Assembly (NCBI RefSeq): GCF_902459525.1
Contig: NZ_LR699166.1
Span: 1,872,501-1,936,500 of the forward strand
Direction of reading: 5' to 3'
Length of the DNA stretch: 64,000 bases
DNA from: Sideroxydans sp. CL21
GTDB lineage: Bacteria > Pseudomonadota > Gammaproteobacteria > Burkholderiales > Gallionellaceae
Part shown: positions 45,041 through 53,476 of the stretch, piece by piece
Layout of the letters: every line of letters starts with the position of its first letter
Position numbering within the stretch: position 1 is the stretch's first letter
Program-made: the position numbers and the translations under genes
The notes under the pieces: model-generated
What the model was told of the DNA's origin: nothing
What the model saw: only the letters and a program-made list of their open reading frames with translations
Databases searched by the model: none

Positions 45041-45844
45041 TCAGGCTTGAGTAGGTTTGCCTCCTTTCCCTGTCGGCGTTTTTGACCTTTCCGGCATTGG
45101 CTTCGGGTCGCGGTAACTCTCTCCATCCAGCACCACGCGATACGCACCGTGGCGCAATCGGTCCAGCGTCGCTGCGCCGATCATTTTATTTGCGGCGAAT
45201 GCTTCACCCCATTCATCAAAGTCGAGATTGCTGGTCAGAATGGTGGCGGCACGCTCGTAGCGTTCGGCGATCAAGTCATGGAAGTCTTCATCTTCAGGCG
45301 AACGCAAGGGTTTGAGTCCGAAATCGTCAATGATCAGCAGGGGCACTTTGACCAGGGATTTAAATCGCCGCGCATAATTGCCAGTCGCCTGAGCTGCGCG
45401 CAAGCTGCTCAGGAGCTGGGTTTGCGTGATGAACAGCACGTCATAGCCCTGGCGTGCAGCCGCATGACCCAGCGACTGCGCCAGGTGACTTTTGCCGGTG
45501 CCGCACGGACCCACAATCAATACGGCGACTTTCTCTTCAATGAAACGGCAAGTCGCCAGATCATGGACTGCCGAGCGGTTCAGATTGGGAAGTCGGTCGA
45601 AATCGAATCCTTCCAGTGTTTTTTGGTTACGGAAGCTTGCACGTCGTAGTCGCATATCCAGTTTCTTTTGCTCCCGCCGGGCGACTTCGTCATGAATCAG
45701 CAAGCTGAGGAAATCGGTGTAGGCCAGCTTGCGGTCGATGGCTTCGCGGTTGCGGGCCTCGAGTGAGTCCAGAATGCCGGACAGGCGCAGTTGTTTGAGC
45801 AGGGGTGTCAGTTCGGGAATTGGATGCATGATGGTAGTCCTCAT
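45041..45844 (-). CDS. istB: IS21-family helper ATPase IstB
   Basis: 267 residues with a DnaC/DnaA-like AAA+ core: Walker A VGPCGTGKSHLAQ, Walker B LLIIDDFGL, and the sensor region AATILTSNLDFDEW. IstB binds DNA and assists IstA in target choice. Its ATG overlaps the istA stop by four bases. Confidence 0.95.
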   Translation of the reverse strand: MRTTIMHPIPELTPLLKQLRLSGILDSLEARNREAIDRKLAYTDFLSLLIHDEVARREQKKLDMRLRRASFRNQKTLEGFDFDRLPNLNRSAVHDLATCRFIEEKVAVLIVGPCGTGKSHLAQSLGHAAARQGYDVLFITQTQLLSSLRAAQATGNYARRFKSLVKVPLLIIDDFGLKPLRSPEDEDFHDLIAERYERAATILTSNLDFDEWGEAFAANKMIGAATLDRLRHGAYRVVLDGESYRDPKPMPERSKTPTGKGGKPTQA

Positions 45845-47397
45845 TGAAGAATGGTTTGGGTATCGCGGCAGAATCGGCCGCCTTGGGTGTATGTGGTGGC
45901 CAGTGCGTCGAAGGCTGCCAGCGGCGCGAGCTGATCCAGTCCCTTCTCAAGAATGATCTTGACCACCTTGTAGCCCGGCGTGCCGTAATGGTTGGCGCGC
46001 TGGCAGGCCGCTTCCAATCTGGCTGCGCCGTATTTCTGTTTGAGCCGCAGCACGCCCTGTACAGCACGCATCTTGATCAAGACATGGTCGCCGAACATGG
46101 CATGCACCATGGCATGGCAGGCCGGACCAATCTGCAAGGCCGATTTCAAACACCACTGTGTGTCCTGCATTTGCCACGCCTGCGCTTCGGGCGGCATATG
46201 GTCGGTCACGGTGTCGCGCAGCCCTTTCCCCGTCAGTCGCACATGGCTGGCAACCGCTTCGTGTTCGCGGTACAGCGTCACCATGGTGCCGGTCGCCTTC
46301 AACCACAGGTCGCATCCGATCAGCCGGAACGGCACCGAATAGTGGTTGGTCTCGTATTGGACGTGCGCGTCACGGTGGACTTTGACCTTGGCCCAGCTGG
46401 CCAACTCAGGTGGAACGCTGGGCAAAGCATTGAGCAGGCTTTTCTCCACCTCGGCGAAGCGTTTGAGAGGGGCTTCGCGGGTCGTGCCGTGAATGCGGTT
46501 GCCCGCCTCGTTCATCACCCACGCCTGCAACTGGCGGTTGGCGTCATCCAGATCGCGGAATTCGCGCAGCGGCAGGAAACTGCCCTTGATATATTTGACG
46601 CCTGCCTCAACGATTCCTTTTTTTTGTGGATCCCGTGGAGGACAAGGATCGATTTTGAACGCATATCCTTCCGCACATTCGGCATACGCCCGTTGCACAT
46701 CCGGCTCATAGACGCAGGCTTTGGTGATGGCGCACTTGGCATTGTCGATGATGACGCGTGAGGGTACGCCCGAGAACGACTCAAACGCACGCCGATGGCA
46801 GCCCAGCCATGTCGCCACGGTCTGGTCGCGGACAAACTCGGCATACTGGTGACGCGACCAGCACAAGGTCATCACGAAGAACCAGGTCTTGAAGATCTCG
46901 CCGGTGTACACATCGGTGATGAGCGGACCAGCACCGAAATCAACCTGAACCGCTTCGCCAGGCTTGAACGTCAGGCGTAGCGGAACATCCGGCTGCTGCA
47001 GGGAAACGAGTTGCCCCAGAAAGCGATACATCGAGGAATAACTGCCGGTAAAACCGTGATTGCGCACCAGCGTGGCGTGGATGGTGGTGCCCTGAATACC
47101 GGCCGCATGCCACTTGGTGATCTGATCACGCCAGGGTTCCAGCGTTGAAATACAGCTGACAGGCAATGCCTCCCTGCGCTCAAACAGCGTGGACAGCACT
47201 CCGTCATCGGGCAAAGGAAACTCGGGGGCAAGCCAGCCACGTTCGCTGGCGATCTCGCGAACCTGTGCGAGTTTTTTGCGTCCCATCGTTTTGGACCGGG
47301 CAATATCCCGATCAGAATCGCCTTGGCGCATGCGCACCAAAACATTTCGGTACTGATACATCTCGAACCTCCGTTTAGTCACAACCTCTCCCGGCAA
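45841..47397 (-). CDS. istA: IS21-family transposase IstA
   Basis: 518 residues: N-terminal helix-turn-helix (VRMRQGDSDRDIARSKTMGR), an rve/DDE catalytic core with VQVDFGAGP, VIIDNAKCAI and KKGIVEAGVKYIKGSF supplying the D, D and E, and a C-terminal Mu-type domain. It starts about 180 bp inside the right end of the IS. Confidence 0.95.
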   Translation of the reverse strand: MPGEVVTKRRFEMYQYRNVLVRMRQGDSDRDIARSKTMGRKKLAQVREIASERGWLAPEFPLPDDGVLSTLFERREALPVSCISTLEPWRDQITKWHAAGIQGTTIHATLVRNHGFTGSYSSMYRFLGQLVSLQQPDVPLRLTFKPGEAVQVDFGAGPLITDVYTGEIFKTWFFVMTLCWSRHQYAEFVRDQTVATWLGCHRRAFESFSGVPSRVIIDNAKCAITKACVYEPDVQRAYAECAEGYAFKIDPCPPRDPQKKGIVEAGVKYIKGSFLPLREFRDLDDANRQLQAWVMNEAGNRIHGTTREAPLKRFAEVEKSLLNALPSVPPELASWAKVKVHRDAHVQYETNHYSVPFRLIGCDLWLKATGTMVTLYREHEAVASHVRLTGKGLRDTVTDHMPPEAQAWQMQDTQWCLKSALQIGPACHAMVHAMFGDHVLIKMRAVQGVLRLKQKYGAARLEAACQRANHYGTPGYKVVKIILEKGLDQLAPLAAFDALATTYTQGGRFCRDTQTILQ

Positions 47398-47798
47398 AAT
47401 GCCGGAAGTCTAGTTGCTTAATGAAAGTTCGAGCCCCTGATCAGGGTTCAAAGTGGCGCCTTAACGCCGGAAATCCTGTGGCGCCATTACGCCGGAAATA
47501 AAGTGGCGCCTTTATGCCGACAATCTACTGGCTCCTTAATGCCGGAAATGAAATGGCTCCCTAACGCCGAAAGTTCACATCCTTTGCCGATTGATGAGTT
47601 TGAAGCGTTTCTGCAACGGGTTTGAACTACTTTAATAAGTAAGTTTATTTGTCAGTGTCTCGTTACAAAATTGCAGATCCTCAAAAAGGCTAAGTGGTAT
47701 CACGTCGACCTATTGTCAGTAGGAGGTCTGCCGCGACGGTCCGTTCTTGGCCGAAAGTACGCGCCAAGCAATAATGCCGCATTGCGATCCTTCATCTG

Positions 47799-48011
47799 GT
47801 GGGAAAGTTACCACCAAACAGTAGAAAGTCGAGCGTGCGTGCCAAGGTCGAACATGCCTTCCTGATCATCAAGCGCCTCTTTCGCTTTGCCAAGGTCAGC
47901 TATCGCGGCATGATGAAGAACGGCAATCGCCTGTTTGTTGTGGCGACACTGGCGAATCTGTTCAAGGCGCGCCATCATTTGTTTCGACTTCAGCAGGGAA
48001 GGTGTGTCTGA
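47799..48011 (+). pseudogene. IS5-family transposase C-terminal remnant
   Basis: Only the end of the transposase remains: VRAKVEHAFLIIKRLFRFAK and the rest of the YRGMMKNGNRLFVVATLANL helix, typical of the DDE_Tnp_1 C-terminus with the catalytic-E region (AKVEH). The N-terminal two thirds and the terminal repeats are missing; bases 47626-47800 contain no recognisable transposase. It is non-functional. Confidence 0.8.
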
Positions 48012-48114
48012 TGAACTAGAAATCGACCAGAATGGTCGGTGAAATGACCCTTGCCAAGGTAATTCGTGGCCAGTTTGAATATCCACAGCAGATTGTGCGC
48101 GCGTCCCTATAACT

Positions 48115-48357
48115 CAAGCTGGCTCCAAGGCATGGCGACTGGCATTGAAGCGCGCAGGCATAACGGATTTTTGCTGGCATGATTTAAGGCACACTTGGGC
48201 GAGTTGGCATGTTCAAAATGGGACTCTGCTTCAGGTTTTGCAAGAACGGTGGTTGGTCGAGCATAACAATGGTACAGCGATACGCTCACCTATCTGGCGA
48301 ACATCTGCGGGCTTGGGTAAACCCACCTTTGAAGATAGCTGCATGAGAAGTTGTTAA
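48115..48357 (+). pseudogene. Tyrosine integrase C-terminal remnant, frameshifted
   Basis: The frame reads [20 protein letters not shown] then [12 protein letters not shown], the H-x-x-R box of phage-type integrases. After VLQE the frame slips: the expected GGWSS...[13 protein letters not shown] is readable only in another frame. The N-terminus is missing. It lies just outside the putative left edge of the tRNA-Val element, suggesting an older element at the same site. Confidence 0.8.
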
Positions 48358-48398
48358 AAGAGAGTTCGGATGGCGTATGTCATGATTCTGCCATACCG

Positions 48399-48425
48399 AA
48401 AAAAAAGGCCGCACAAAGCGGCCAT
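48399..48425 (-). terminator. Strong terminator, probably displaced from tRNA-Val
   Basis: On the minus strand GGCCGC pairs with GCGGCC around a five-base loop, followed by eight T. No minus-strand gene lies close upstream, but 37 bp away is a copy of the tRNA-Val 3' end (48462-48486). The spacing resembles that between the real tRNA-Val and its terminator (34 bp), as expected if the element inserted between tRNA and terminator. Confidence 0.65.
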
Positions 48426-48461
48426 TTAGGAAAGTGTAACGTATTGTTTCACTTTCGATTT

Positions 48462-48486
48462 GTTGGTAGCGCGATTACTATCGAAT
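48462..48486 (-). other. Putative left attachment site (degenerate tRNA-Val 3' end)
   Basis: On the minus strand the sequence reads TTCGA, four divergent bases, AATCGCGC, then TACCA, matching the tRNA-Val(GAC) 3' end TTCGAGTCCAATCGCGCC then TACCA except for those four bases and one missing C. Integrases that target tRNA genes leave such a partial copy at the far end of the element. The match is imperfect, so it may be old and decayed. Confidence 0.45.
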
Positions 48487-48538
48487 AGCGCGCGAAGAGT
48501 GGCGCGAACAAACGATACAGCCAAACAGAAAGCCTCTG

Positions 48539-48559
48539 GTTACCCCCATTGTTACCCCC
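48539..48559. repeat. Paired GTTACCCCC repeats near left edge of element
   Basis: Two exact copies of GTTACCCCC, 12 bp apart (48539 and 48551), in the same orientation as three copies in front of the integrase gene (57661-57691). Short direct repeats at both ends of an element are the expected layout of integrase arm-binding sites. Confidence 0.55.
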
Positions 48560-48736
48560 GCGACACTATCGCTGCCACCCATTAAAAGGGGTTGAATATG
48601 CACTGTAAAAGTTGCTTGCATGGGGTGTATCCTTGAATTTAGATGCTCGCATTATGCCGCACCGGCATAAGAAGGCGTAGTGATTCCGACGCCAAGACTT
48701 ACACACAGGTCTGCAACTAGGACAGGTAAACGCTAA

Positions 48737-48913
48737 ATGGACAAACAAGTGGCAAAAATATTGTGGTCGCTGCCTCAAGAAAGCAGGAATAAGGTGCTAA
48801 GAATGGCGCGCGCGCTGCATCAAAATCGGATCGAGCGGGCGCTGCAGTGGCGCGAGAAGCTGGGGATCAAAGAGGGTAGTGTCTTAGTGGACGACGCTAA
48901 GCATCTGCCATAG
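48737..48913 (+). CDS. Small hypothetical protein, 58 aa
   Basis: ORF MDKQVAKILWSLPQESRNKV and onward, charged and helical (MARALHQNRIERALQWREKL). An AGGTAAA lies just upstream (48725-48731). No family recognised. It is the first of three small same-strand ORFs at the left of the element. The 180 bp before it hold only the repeats already described. Confidence 0.45.
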   Translation: MDKQVAKILWSLPQESRNKVLRMARALHQNRIERALQWREKLGIKEGSVLVDDAKHLP

Positions 48914-48949
48914 GAAGGCGATTTTCACCAGAGTTAAAGGAGTACAGAT

Positions 48950-49252
48950 ATGACTTCCAATCAGGCACTTTTAGAGATTTACAAGGACGACCCGTTACTG
49001 GCGAAGCCATGGCCGCCAATCTCCCCGAGGGATCGAGAATTGGCGAGGCGTCAGCGCGTCGCGTGGTTCTGCTTAAGACCCTCGTTTCAGAAGGCCGCGA
49101 AGCAGAGTCCGGAGGGAGAAGCGGAATACTGGAGCAAATTCTCCGTTGGGGGGCAACTCCCAAATCTCTCGACGCCATTTTCTCAAGAGCAACTTCTGAG
49201 CATGACGTACATGGAAATAGTCGAGGCGATGCAAGCTCTGAATCAGCCGTAG
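48950..49252 (+). CDS. Hypothetical protein, 100 aa
   Basis: AAAGGAGTACAGAT precedes the ATG, a good ribosome site. The protein starts MTSNQALLEIYKDDPLLAKP, is soluble and has no visible domain. It follows the 58-residue ORF by 36 bp. Confidence 0.55.
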   Translation: MTSNQALLEIYKDDPLLAKPWPPISPRDRELARRQRVAWFCLRPSFQKAAKQSPEGEAEYWSKFSVGGQLPNLSTPFSQEQLLSMTYMEIVEAMQALNQP

Positions 49253-49317
49253 ATTCATCAGGACGCGCCCAGGCGTTCTACAATCCAGCATACAAGACTA
49301 AAGGAGCACAGCTATAC

Positions 49318-49638
49318 ATGAATAAGGAAACAAAGGAGACACTGCGCCAGCTTTTCTGCGTTGTCGCTGTCATCGCGTTATTTGTTCTTGCAGTCAGAAC
49401 CGTATTTCCGTATGGCCCACCGAGCGCGGGATTCGACGAACCCACTACAAATCCATATTATCTCGCAATGCCGTGGTACGAGAACCTGTGGCGCTGGTGC
49501 GTAGGGGCGGCCCTTATTGCATCTGCGGTCTCGGTGGTACTCACCATGATGGCGCTAAGCGAGGAGAAGCAGCAATTGCGCTACAAACAAGAGCAGTTAC
49601 GCCAAGCTTTGTCTGGTGAGTTGAGGCGGACGTTGTGA
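49318..49638 (+). CDS. Hypothetical membrane protein, 106 aa
   Basis: The ATG at 49318 (MNKETKETLRQLFCVVAVIA) follows AAAGGAGCACAGCTATAC, which resembles the ribosome site of the preceding gene. Two membrane helices (about 12-30 and 65-85) and a C-terminal coiled coil (SEEKQQLRYKQEQLRQALSG). An open frame extends upstream to 49009 but overlaps the previous gene. No family recognised. Confidence 0.6.
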   Translation: MNKETKETLRQLFCVVAVIALFVLAVRTVFPYGPPSAGFDEPTTNPYYLAMPWYENLWRWCVGAALIASAVSVVLTMMALSEEKQQLRYKQEQLRQALSGELRRTL

Positions 49639-49937
49639 CGGTATTTGCGTCCAATCCATCATGAGCCTATCCTGAATTTTGTGTGTAATTCGCGGCCTGG
49701 CAGATGGTCAATTTAACTGTAGGTGAAAGCTGGCAGCTTAAAGGTTGCCTGTTTTCATAGAGTGGTGCTGCATTGCTAAAAGGCGTAGAATTCATATGTG
49801 GCTGATGCGATTTCTATTCGCGCCTCACGCAGCCATCCCAATCCTCACTGATTTAATAATCCGAAATTACCGGCCGATCCAAGGCCAGGGGATACGGCTG
49901 TCTATCTATGCCTGGTCGTTCGACTAAGGAGACATAA
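49639..49937. other. Spacer without clear gene
   Basis: About 300 bp. A 60-codon open frame (49745-49927) has no ribosome site and weak composition. Near 49667-49690 the sequence CCTGAATTTTGTGTGTAA resembles terminal repeats of IS256-type elements, but no second end or transposase is present. A promoter for the downstream HD-domain gene should lie here. Confidence 0.35.
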
Positions 49938-50591
49938 ATGCTTAAAGATGCTAACAAATCACTGCTCTCGCCAAAATTTGCTTTGGCACTTCAATTTGCC
50001 AATGAAATACACGGTAAACAGATCCGTAAGGGTTTGGGAGCGCCTTACATTTCTCACTTAATGGCGGTGTGCGGCCTGGTACTGGAATATGGAGGTGACG
50101 AAACCCAAGCCATCGCTGCCCTGCTGCACGATGCGGCTGAGGATTGCGGCGGCAATCCTATGCTTGAGACCGTGCGCGTGATGTTTGGTGATGAGGTGGC
50201 CGAAATCGTAGATGCCTGCACCGATACCGTTGAAGAGCCGAAACCGGACTGGCTTCCGCGCAAGGAGTCCTACTTAGCAGGGCTGGCCACTGAACCGGGC
50301 GAAGCAAAACTGGTTTCCTGTGCTGACAAACTGCATAACATCAGTCACACCTTGCGCGACATTAGAAGTGAGGGTGTCGAGCCATGGAAGGCTCGGATGA
50401 AAAAAACCAAGAACGGCAGCAGCGAAAAACAGTGTTGGTACTACCTGGGCTGTTTGAAGTCGCTATCTACCGGATGGAGTAACCCGATACTTGGGGAGTT
50501 CGCGCGTTCAGTCCTGATGCTCTGCGAATTGGCGGGTACCGAAGCGGATGTAGCCAGGGCGCATCACTTAATTCGGAGCAGTGGCTTATGA
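49938..50591 (+). CDS. HD-domain protein, small-alarmone-hydrolase/SpoT-HD-like
   Basis: 217 residues, AAGGAG ribosome site. The HD metal motifs of the SpoT hydrolase type are present: APYISHLMAV (His), LLHDAAEDCGG (His-Asp and the following Glu-Asp) and LVSCADKLHNI (Asp). Length and single-domain make-up fit small alarmone hydrolases such as MESH1, but no synthetase or ACT/TGS part is present. It may cut (p)ppGpp or another nucleotide. Its stop overlaps the start of the next gene (ATGA), tying it to the 356-residue unknown. Confidence 0.75.
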   Translation: MLKDANKSLLSPKFALALQFANEIHGKQIRKGLGAPYISHLMAVCGLVLEYGGDETQAIAALLHDAAEDCGGNPMLETVRVMFGDEVAEIVDACTDTVEEPKPDWLPRKESYLAGLATEPGEAKLVSCADKLHNISHTLRDIRSEGVEPWKARMKKTKNGSSEKQCWYYLGCLKSLSTGWSNPILGEFARSVLMLCELAGTEADVARAHHLIRSSGL

Positions 50592-51658
50592 ATGCGACCA
50601 CGATTCCAGAGAACGCAGTTGGCCACGTAGGAATGGTGGCAGCACTGAAACGTGTCAATGAAGCAGACGTAGGGAAGTTGGTTGCCTTGCGTGAACCAGT
50701 TGGGTTTGTGACTACATTGGTTGGTAGCGACAAGCCTGTATTCGCCTGGCTTGCGCTCCCTTTGGGAGAACCAATCGACTGCAATGGGAAGAAAAGTCGA
50801 AGTGTCTATGTCGCAGATCGCTGTCTGATCCCGATAAGCGATATGACAGATGACGAAGTCGAAACCATTTCTCGTTCACAAGCGGATTCCGACTTTAAAG
50901 CAGCCCTAGCAGAAATGAAGGAAATCCTCGAAAAGTGCGAGATCAAACCAGGAGAGCTTGGGCGTTTCGTGGATAAGGCTGCGGCTGAGTTTAGTATCAG
51001 TAGGGTGCTAGAGGTTGTGGCAGTCCCAGTCGCATTGAGAGAGATCGGCTTCTATCCTTCCCCCCAGTCCGATGAAGTGCTGCTTTGGACTGGAATACAT
51101 GCGGGGATGGAACTCCATTTCCAGGCAGGCAATCAGTGGATTGATAGATGGGTACTAGTTGGCTCAGGTAAGTCCAGGCGTCAGGCGGTGTGGGATGAAC
51201 GGGCATTACCCAACGAAGCGCCACGGGGGAAGATAGTCAAAACTATTCTTGATATTTGGAGATCCGCATTCTTGCAGGCTCCTGTTCCAGATTGCCTCGC
51301 ACTAGGGGCGATTTACGAGCGCCATCAGAAAGATATGCAAAGCATTAATCTTGCATTGCCTCGTTTGTCGTTAGATCCAAAGGTCTTTAGGGCAGTACTC
51401 AAGTGGATTCGCTCGCGCCACATTCAATCTGCCAATGAATTGCTGACACTGTCATATTCCGATGGCTTACTGCGTCTTGATGTTGAAGGCATAGTCTACG
51501 GTTGTCCTGGTCGCGGTCAGTGGGTAGATGACTGCAAGGTATTTTGCTCAGACCTGATGGAACTTGCCGATCGTTTTGGTCGAGTACGGAGTATCCAAAT
51601 GACGCAGGGTACGGATCATATTTTAGTGAACGAACACCCAGTTGTGATTCAGGCATGA
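50588..51658 (+). CDS. Hypothetical protein coupled to the HD hydrolase, 356 aa
   Basis: Starts MNATTIPENAVGHVGMVAAL and overlaps the HD gene by four bases, so the two are translated together. The N-terminal 100 residues form a small beta-rich region (GKLVALREPVGFVTTLVGSD, SVYVADRCLIPISDMTDDE); the C-terminal part is mixed alpha/beta. No catalytic motif, membrane segment or known domain is recognised. Confidence 0.65.
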   Translation: MNATTIPENAVGHVGMVAALKRVNEADVGKLVALREPVGFVTTLVGSDKPVFAWLALPLGEPIDCNGKKSRSVYVADRCLIPISDMTDDEVETISRSQADSDFKAALAEMKEILEKCEIKPGELGRFVDKAAAEFSISRVLEVVAVPVALREIGFYPSPQSDEVLLWTGIHAGMELHFQAGNQWIDRWVLVGSGKSRRQAVWDERALPNEAPRGKIVKTILDIWRSAFLQAPVPDCLALGAIYERHQKDMQSINLALPRLSLDPKVFRAVLKWIRSRHIQSANELLTLSYSDGLLRLDVEGIVYGCPGRGQWVDDCKVFCSDLMELADRFGRVRSIQMTQGTDHILVNEHPVVIQA

Positions 51659-51786
51659 AGAGGTATAGGCTCAGGCATAGATACTTTGGCGTATATACCT
51701 TTTGCGAAAAAAAGTGCAACATCCTAGCGTTCTGTTTGTGGTGAACTAGCCACCATTCCAAGCTAGTATTTATGCTGGGAGTTCAA

Positions 51787-52071
51787 ATGAAAAAGTATTT
51801 ATTGATTGCAATGCTGCTTTCATCATCATACTCAATGACAGTACTTGCTCAGTGCAGAAGTTCTAATGTTTGTGACAACTATGGCAATAACTGCCGTGTG
51901 CAAGATATTTGCGACTCAACACTTGATCTCCCTTCAACAAACTTGCCACCGCTCCAACCTTTACCGTCCATGGAACTAAAACCGCTACCATCGTTGGCAC
52001 TTCCTCCAATTGGAACGTCTAAATGTGAATACGTCCAAGTAAATGGCCAATGGCAAAATATTTGTCACTAA
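51787..52071 (+). CDS. Small secreted proline/leucine-rich protein
   Basis: The ATG at 51787 follows GGAG with five-base spacing and starts a signal peptide (MKKYLLIAMLLSSSYSMTVL, cut after AQ). The mature part has six cysteines near the start and end (CRSSNVC, NCRVQDIC, CEY, ICH) and a repeated P-L-P-S segment (LQPLPSMELKPLPSLALPP) between them. About 94 residues. No family is recognised. Confidence 0.65.
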   Translation: MKKYLLIAMLLSSSYSMTVLAQCRSSNVCDNYGNNCRVQDICDSTLDLPSTNLPPLQPLPSMELKPLPSLALPPIGTSKCEYVQVNGQWQNICH

Positions 52072-52157
52072 TTTCATTAGCACGACAAGAGGCTCGAAAC
52101 TTATGGCAGTCCTGAACAGGATATAGAATCGTGTCAGAAAATTATGGTTAAAAATCT

Positions 52158-52946
52158 ATGAAAATCTTATCAGCAATCGCTAAGCTAATATTTATACTTG
52201 GGTGTCTTTTACCACAGTCCGCTTGGAGCGATTACGAGCTAGTAGATGTCAATGGGGTCGTTTTGACTATGTCGATAACCAAATCAATCAAGGAATCAGA
52301 CTACACAGACATAGTCAAGGAAGTGAAAAATTATGAAAAGTATAAAGCTATAAAAAAGTTGTCGCCAGCTTCAGTCTACCATTTCTACCTTGACTCTCTA
52401 GGGGGTAATGTTGCAACTTCATTGAAGATTGGCCGATACTTAAGAAAATTGCACGCTCTTGCAGAGGTAAAAGAAAATGCGGCTTGTCTAAGTTCATGCG
52501 TATACATTCTTGCAGGCGCTGCAATGAGGATTGTCAATGGACAGGTCGGTATTCATAGACCATATGATCCCAACGGGGAAATCACTACCGAAGTGCAGCA
52601 AAAGGAAAAATATAGAAAAATTGGCAAGCAAATTGTGGCATATTTCAAAGAAATGAATATTCCAACAAGGCTATACGAGGACTCGATGTATATCAGTCCA
52701 GATAAAATTAAGATCCTCAGCTACAACGAAATGCAGGCATACGGATTAAATACAAATGATCCATATTTTGAGGAATCGATTGAAAGTTCTTCTGCCAAAA
52801 GCCATGGCGTTTCGAGGCAAGAATATAAAGCGCGAGAAAAACGGGCGAGGAGCGAATGTCAAATGGATGCGATCGATGCCGCGCCTGAGGAAGAACAGCA
52901 TAGTAGGGCAAAGTGCTTCGATGCAATTATGGCAGGAACGCGCTGA
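52158..52946 (+). CDS. Periplasmic ClpP/crotonase-fold protein (COG3904-like)
   Basis: 262 residues: a signal peptide (ILGCLLPQSAWS, then DYE), then a ClpP-like fold with FYLDSLGGNVATSLKIGRYL and CLSSCVYILAGAA, where a serine sits at the position of the ClpP nucleophile, and VGIHRPY, which supplies a histidine. The C-terminal tail is charged. Related secreted proteins occur widely in proteobacteria and their substrates are unknown. Gene AT content is higher than the chromosome around it. It converges with the minus-strand block of the element. Confidence 0.75.
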   Translation: MKILSAIAKLIFILGCLLPQSAWSDYELVDVNGVVLTMSITKSIKESDYTDIVKEVKNYEKYKAIKKLSPASVYHFYLDSLGGNVATSLKIGRYLRKLHALAEVKENAACLSSCVYILAGAAMRIVNGQVGIHRPYDPNGEITTEVQQKEKYRKIGKQIVAYFKEMNIPTRLYEDSMYISPDKIKILSYNEMQAYGLNTNDPYFEESIESSSAKSHGVSRQEYKAREKRARSECQMDAIDAAPEEEQHSRAKCFDAIMAGTR

Positions 52947-52954
52947 TCTATTTA

Positions 52955-53476
52955 TCAGCCGAACGACGATTCAATGATTAAGTTGAAATTGTCTGTCCAA
53001 GTCGCAACCATTTCAGGATCAGTAGTAACTTCTTCAACCCTATTCGAATAAGGCATCGCCCTGGCCCTTTGGTAGATGCTCAGCAAATCGAATCCGTGTT
53101 GTTTTGCTGCGCCCTTCAGAGCAACGTCCATTGAGAGCAGGTATTGTTGCCAGTGTTGAACCTCTCTTAGCGCATCATCTAGCTCACGAAATTTCTCTGG
53201 ATGCTTTGAAATAAGCGCTTCCATTCGCAATGCTGAAGCGACCATCCAGTGCCGAGCAATCCAATGCTCATGGGCAAAAACACTAGCCAGCGTTGATAGT
53301 CCCTCTGCCCACTTAAGAAATTCCACATCGTTCATGGAGTAGGACTTTTTTGGGACTGACGACAAAACACGCATCGCCTCCAATTCATCCGCGTCCGTGG
53401 TGTACCGAAAGAACAATGCCGCCCGCTGTTTGTTGGTCAGGGCTGCATAACTTTTAGTGATTGCATCAGTTTTCAT
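52955..53476 (-). CDS. Hypothetical protein, 173 aa, helical
   Basis: Starts MKTDAITKSYAALTNKQRAA; mostly helical with a conserved-looking TNKQRAALFFRYTTDADELEA region. No membrane segment. Its ATG overlaps the stop of the upstream 91-residue gene by four bases. It is the last gene of a six- or seven-gene overlapping run on the minus strand. Confidence 0.65.
   Translation of the reverse strand: MKTDAITKSYAALTNKQRAALFFRYTTDADELEAMRVLSSVPKKSYSMNDVEFLKWAEGLSTLASVFAHEHWIARHWMVASALRMEALISKHPEKFRELDDALREVQHWQQYLLSMDVALKGAAKQHGFDLLSIYQRARAMPYSNRVEEVTTDPEMVATWTDNFNLIIESSFG

Larger units (their letters stand above)
44886..47579 (-). mobile_element. IS21-family insertion sequence with istA and istB
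   Basis: The element is 2694 bp, flanked by the direct repeat TCCTT (44881-44885 and 47580-47584). Its ends begin TGTCACTTTTCGGC (left) and, on the other strand, TGTGAACTTTCGGC (right). Inside each end are several copies of a motif like TTTCCGGCGTAATGGCGCCA, two on the left and about five on the right; these are transposase-binding sites as in IS21 elements. It carries istA then istB on the minus strand and is apparently complete. Confidence 0.95.
41933..47625 (+). pseudogene. PAS-PAS-PAS-PAS-GGDEF-EAL protein gene, interrupted by TAG and by IS21
   Basis: Starting at the ATG at 41933 (MAFKDKSYNLRTRAEARLSE), the protein has four PAS-type domains, a GGDEF domain with the intact motif RQGGDEFVV, and an EAL domain with EALLRW and ELTES. 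A TAG at 44528-44530 (codon 866) lies in the EAL domain just before LKLELTES. The IS21 copy interrupts the EAL end after SRPL. After the IS, the true 3' end continues as PLPIDEFEAFLQRV and a stop at 47625. Removing the IS and one 5-bp target repeat leaves 998 codons in frame. The GGDEF part up to the TAG could still be made as a truncated protein. Confidence 0.9.

Noticed and set aside
45844-46761. Plus-strand frame of 305 codons within the IS
   Set aside because: It is antisense to istA.
49667-49690. IS256-type terminal repeat
   Set aside because: Only one short end-like sequence is present, with no partner end or transposase, so it is not listed as an element.
49745-49927. 60-codon open frame before the HD gene
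   Set aside because: No ribosome site, mixed composition, and it ends directly at the ribosome site of the next gene.
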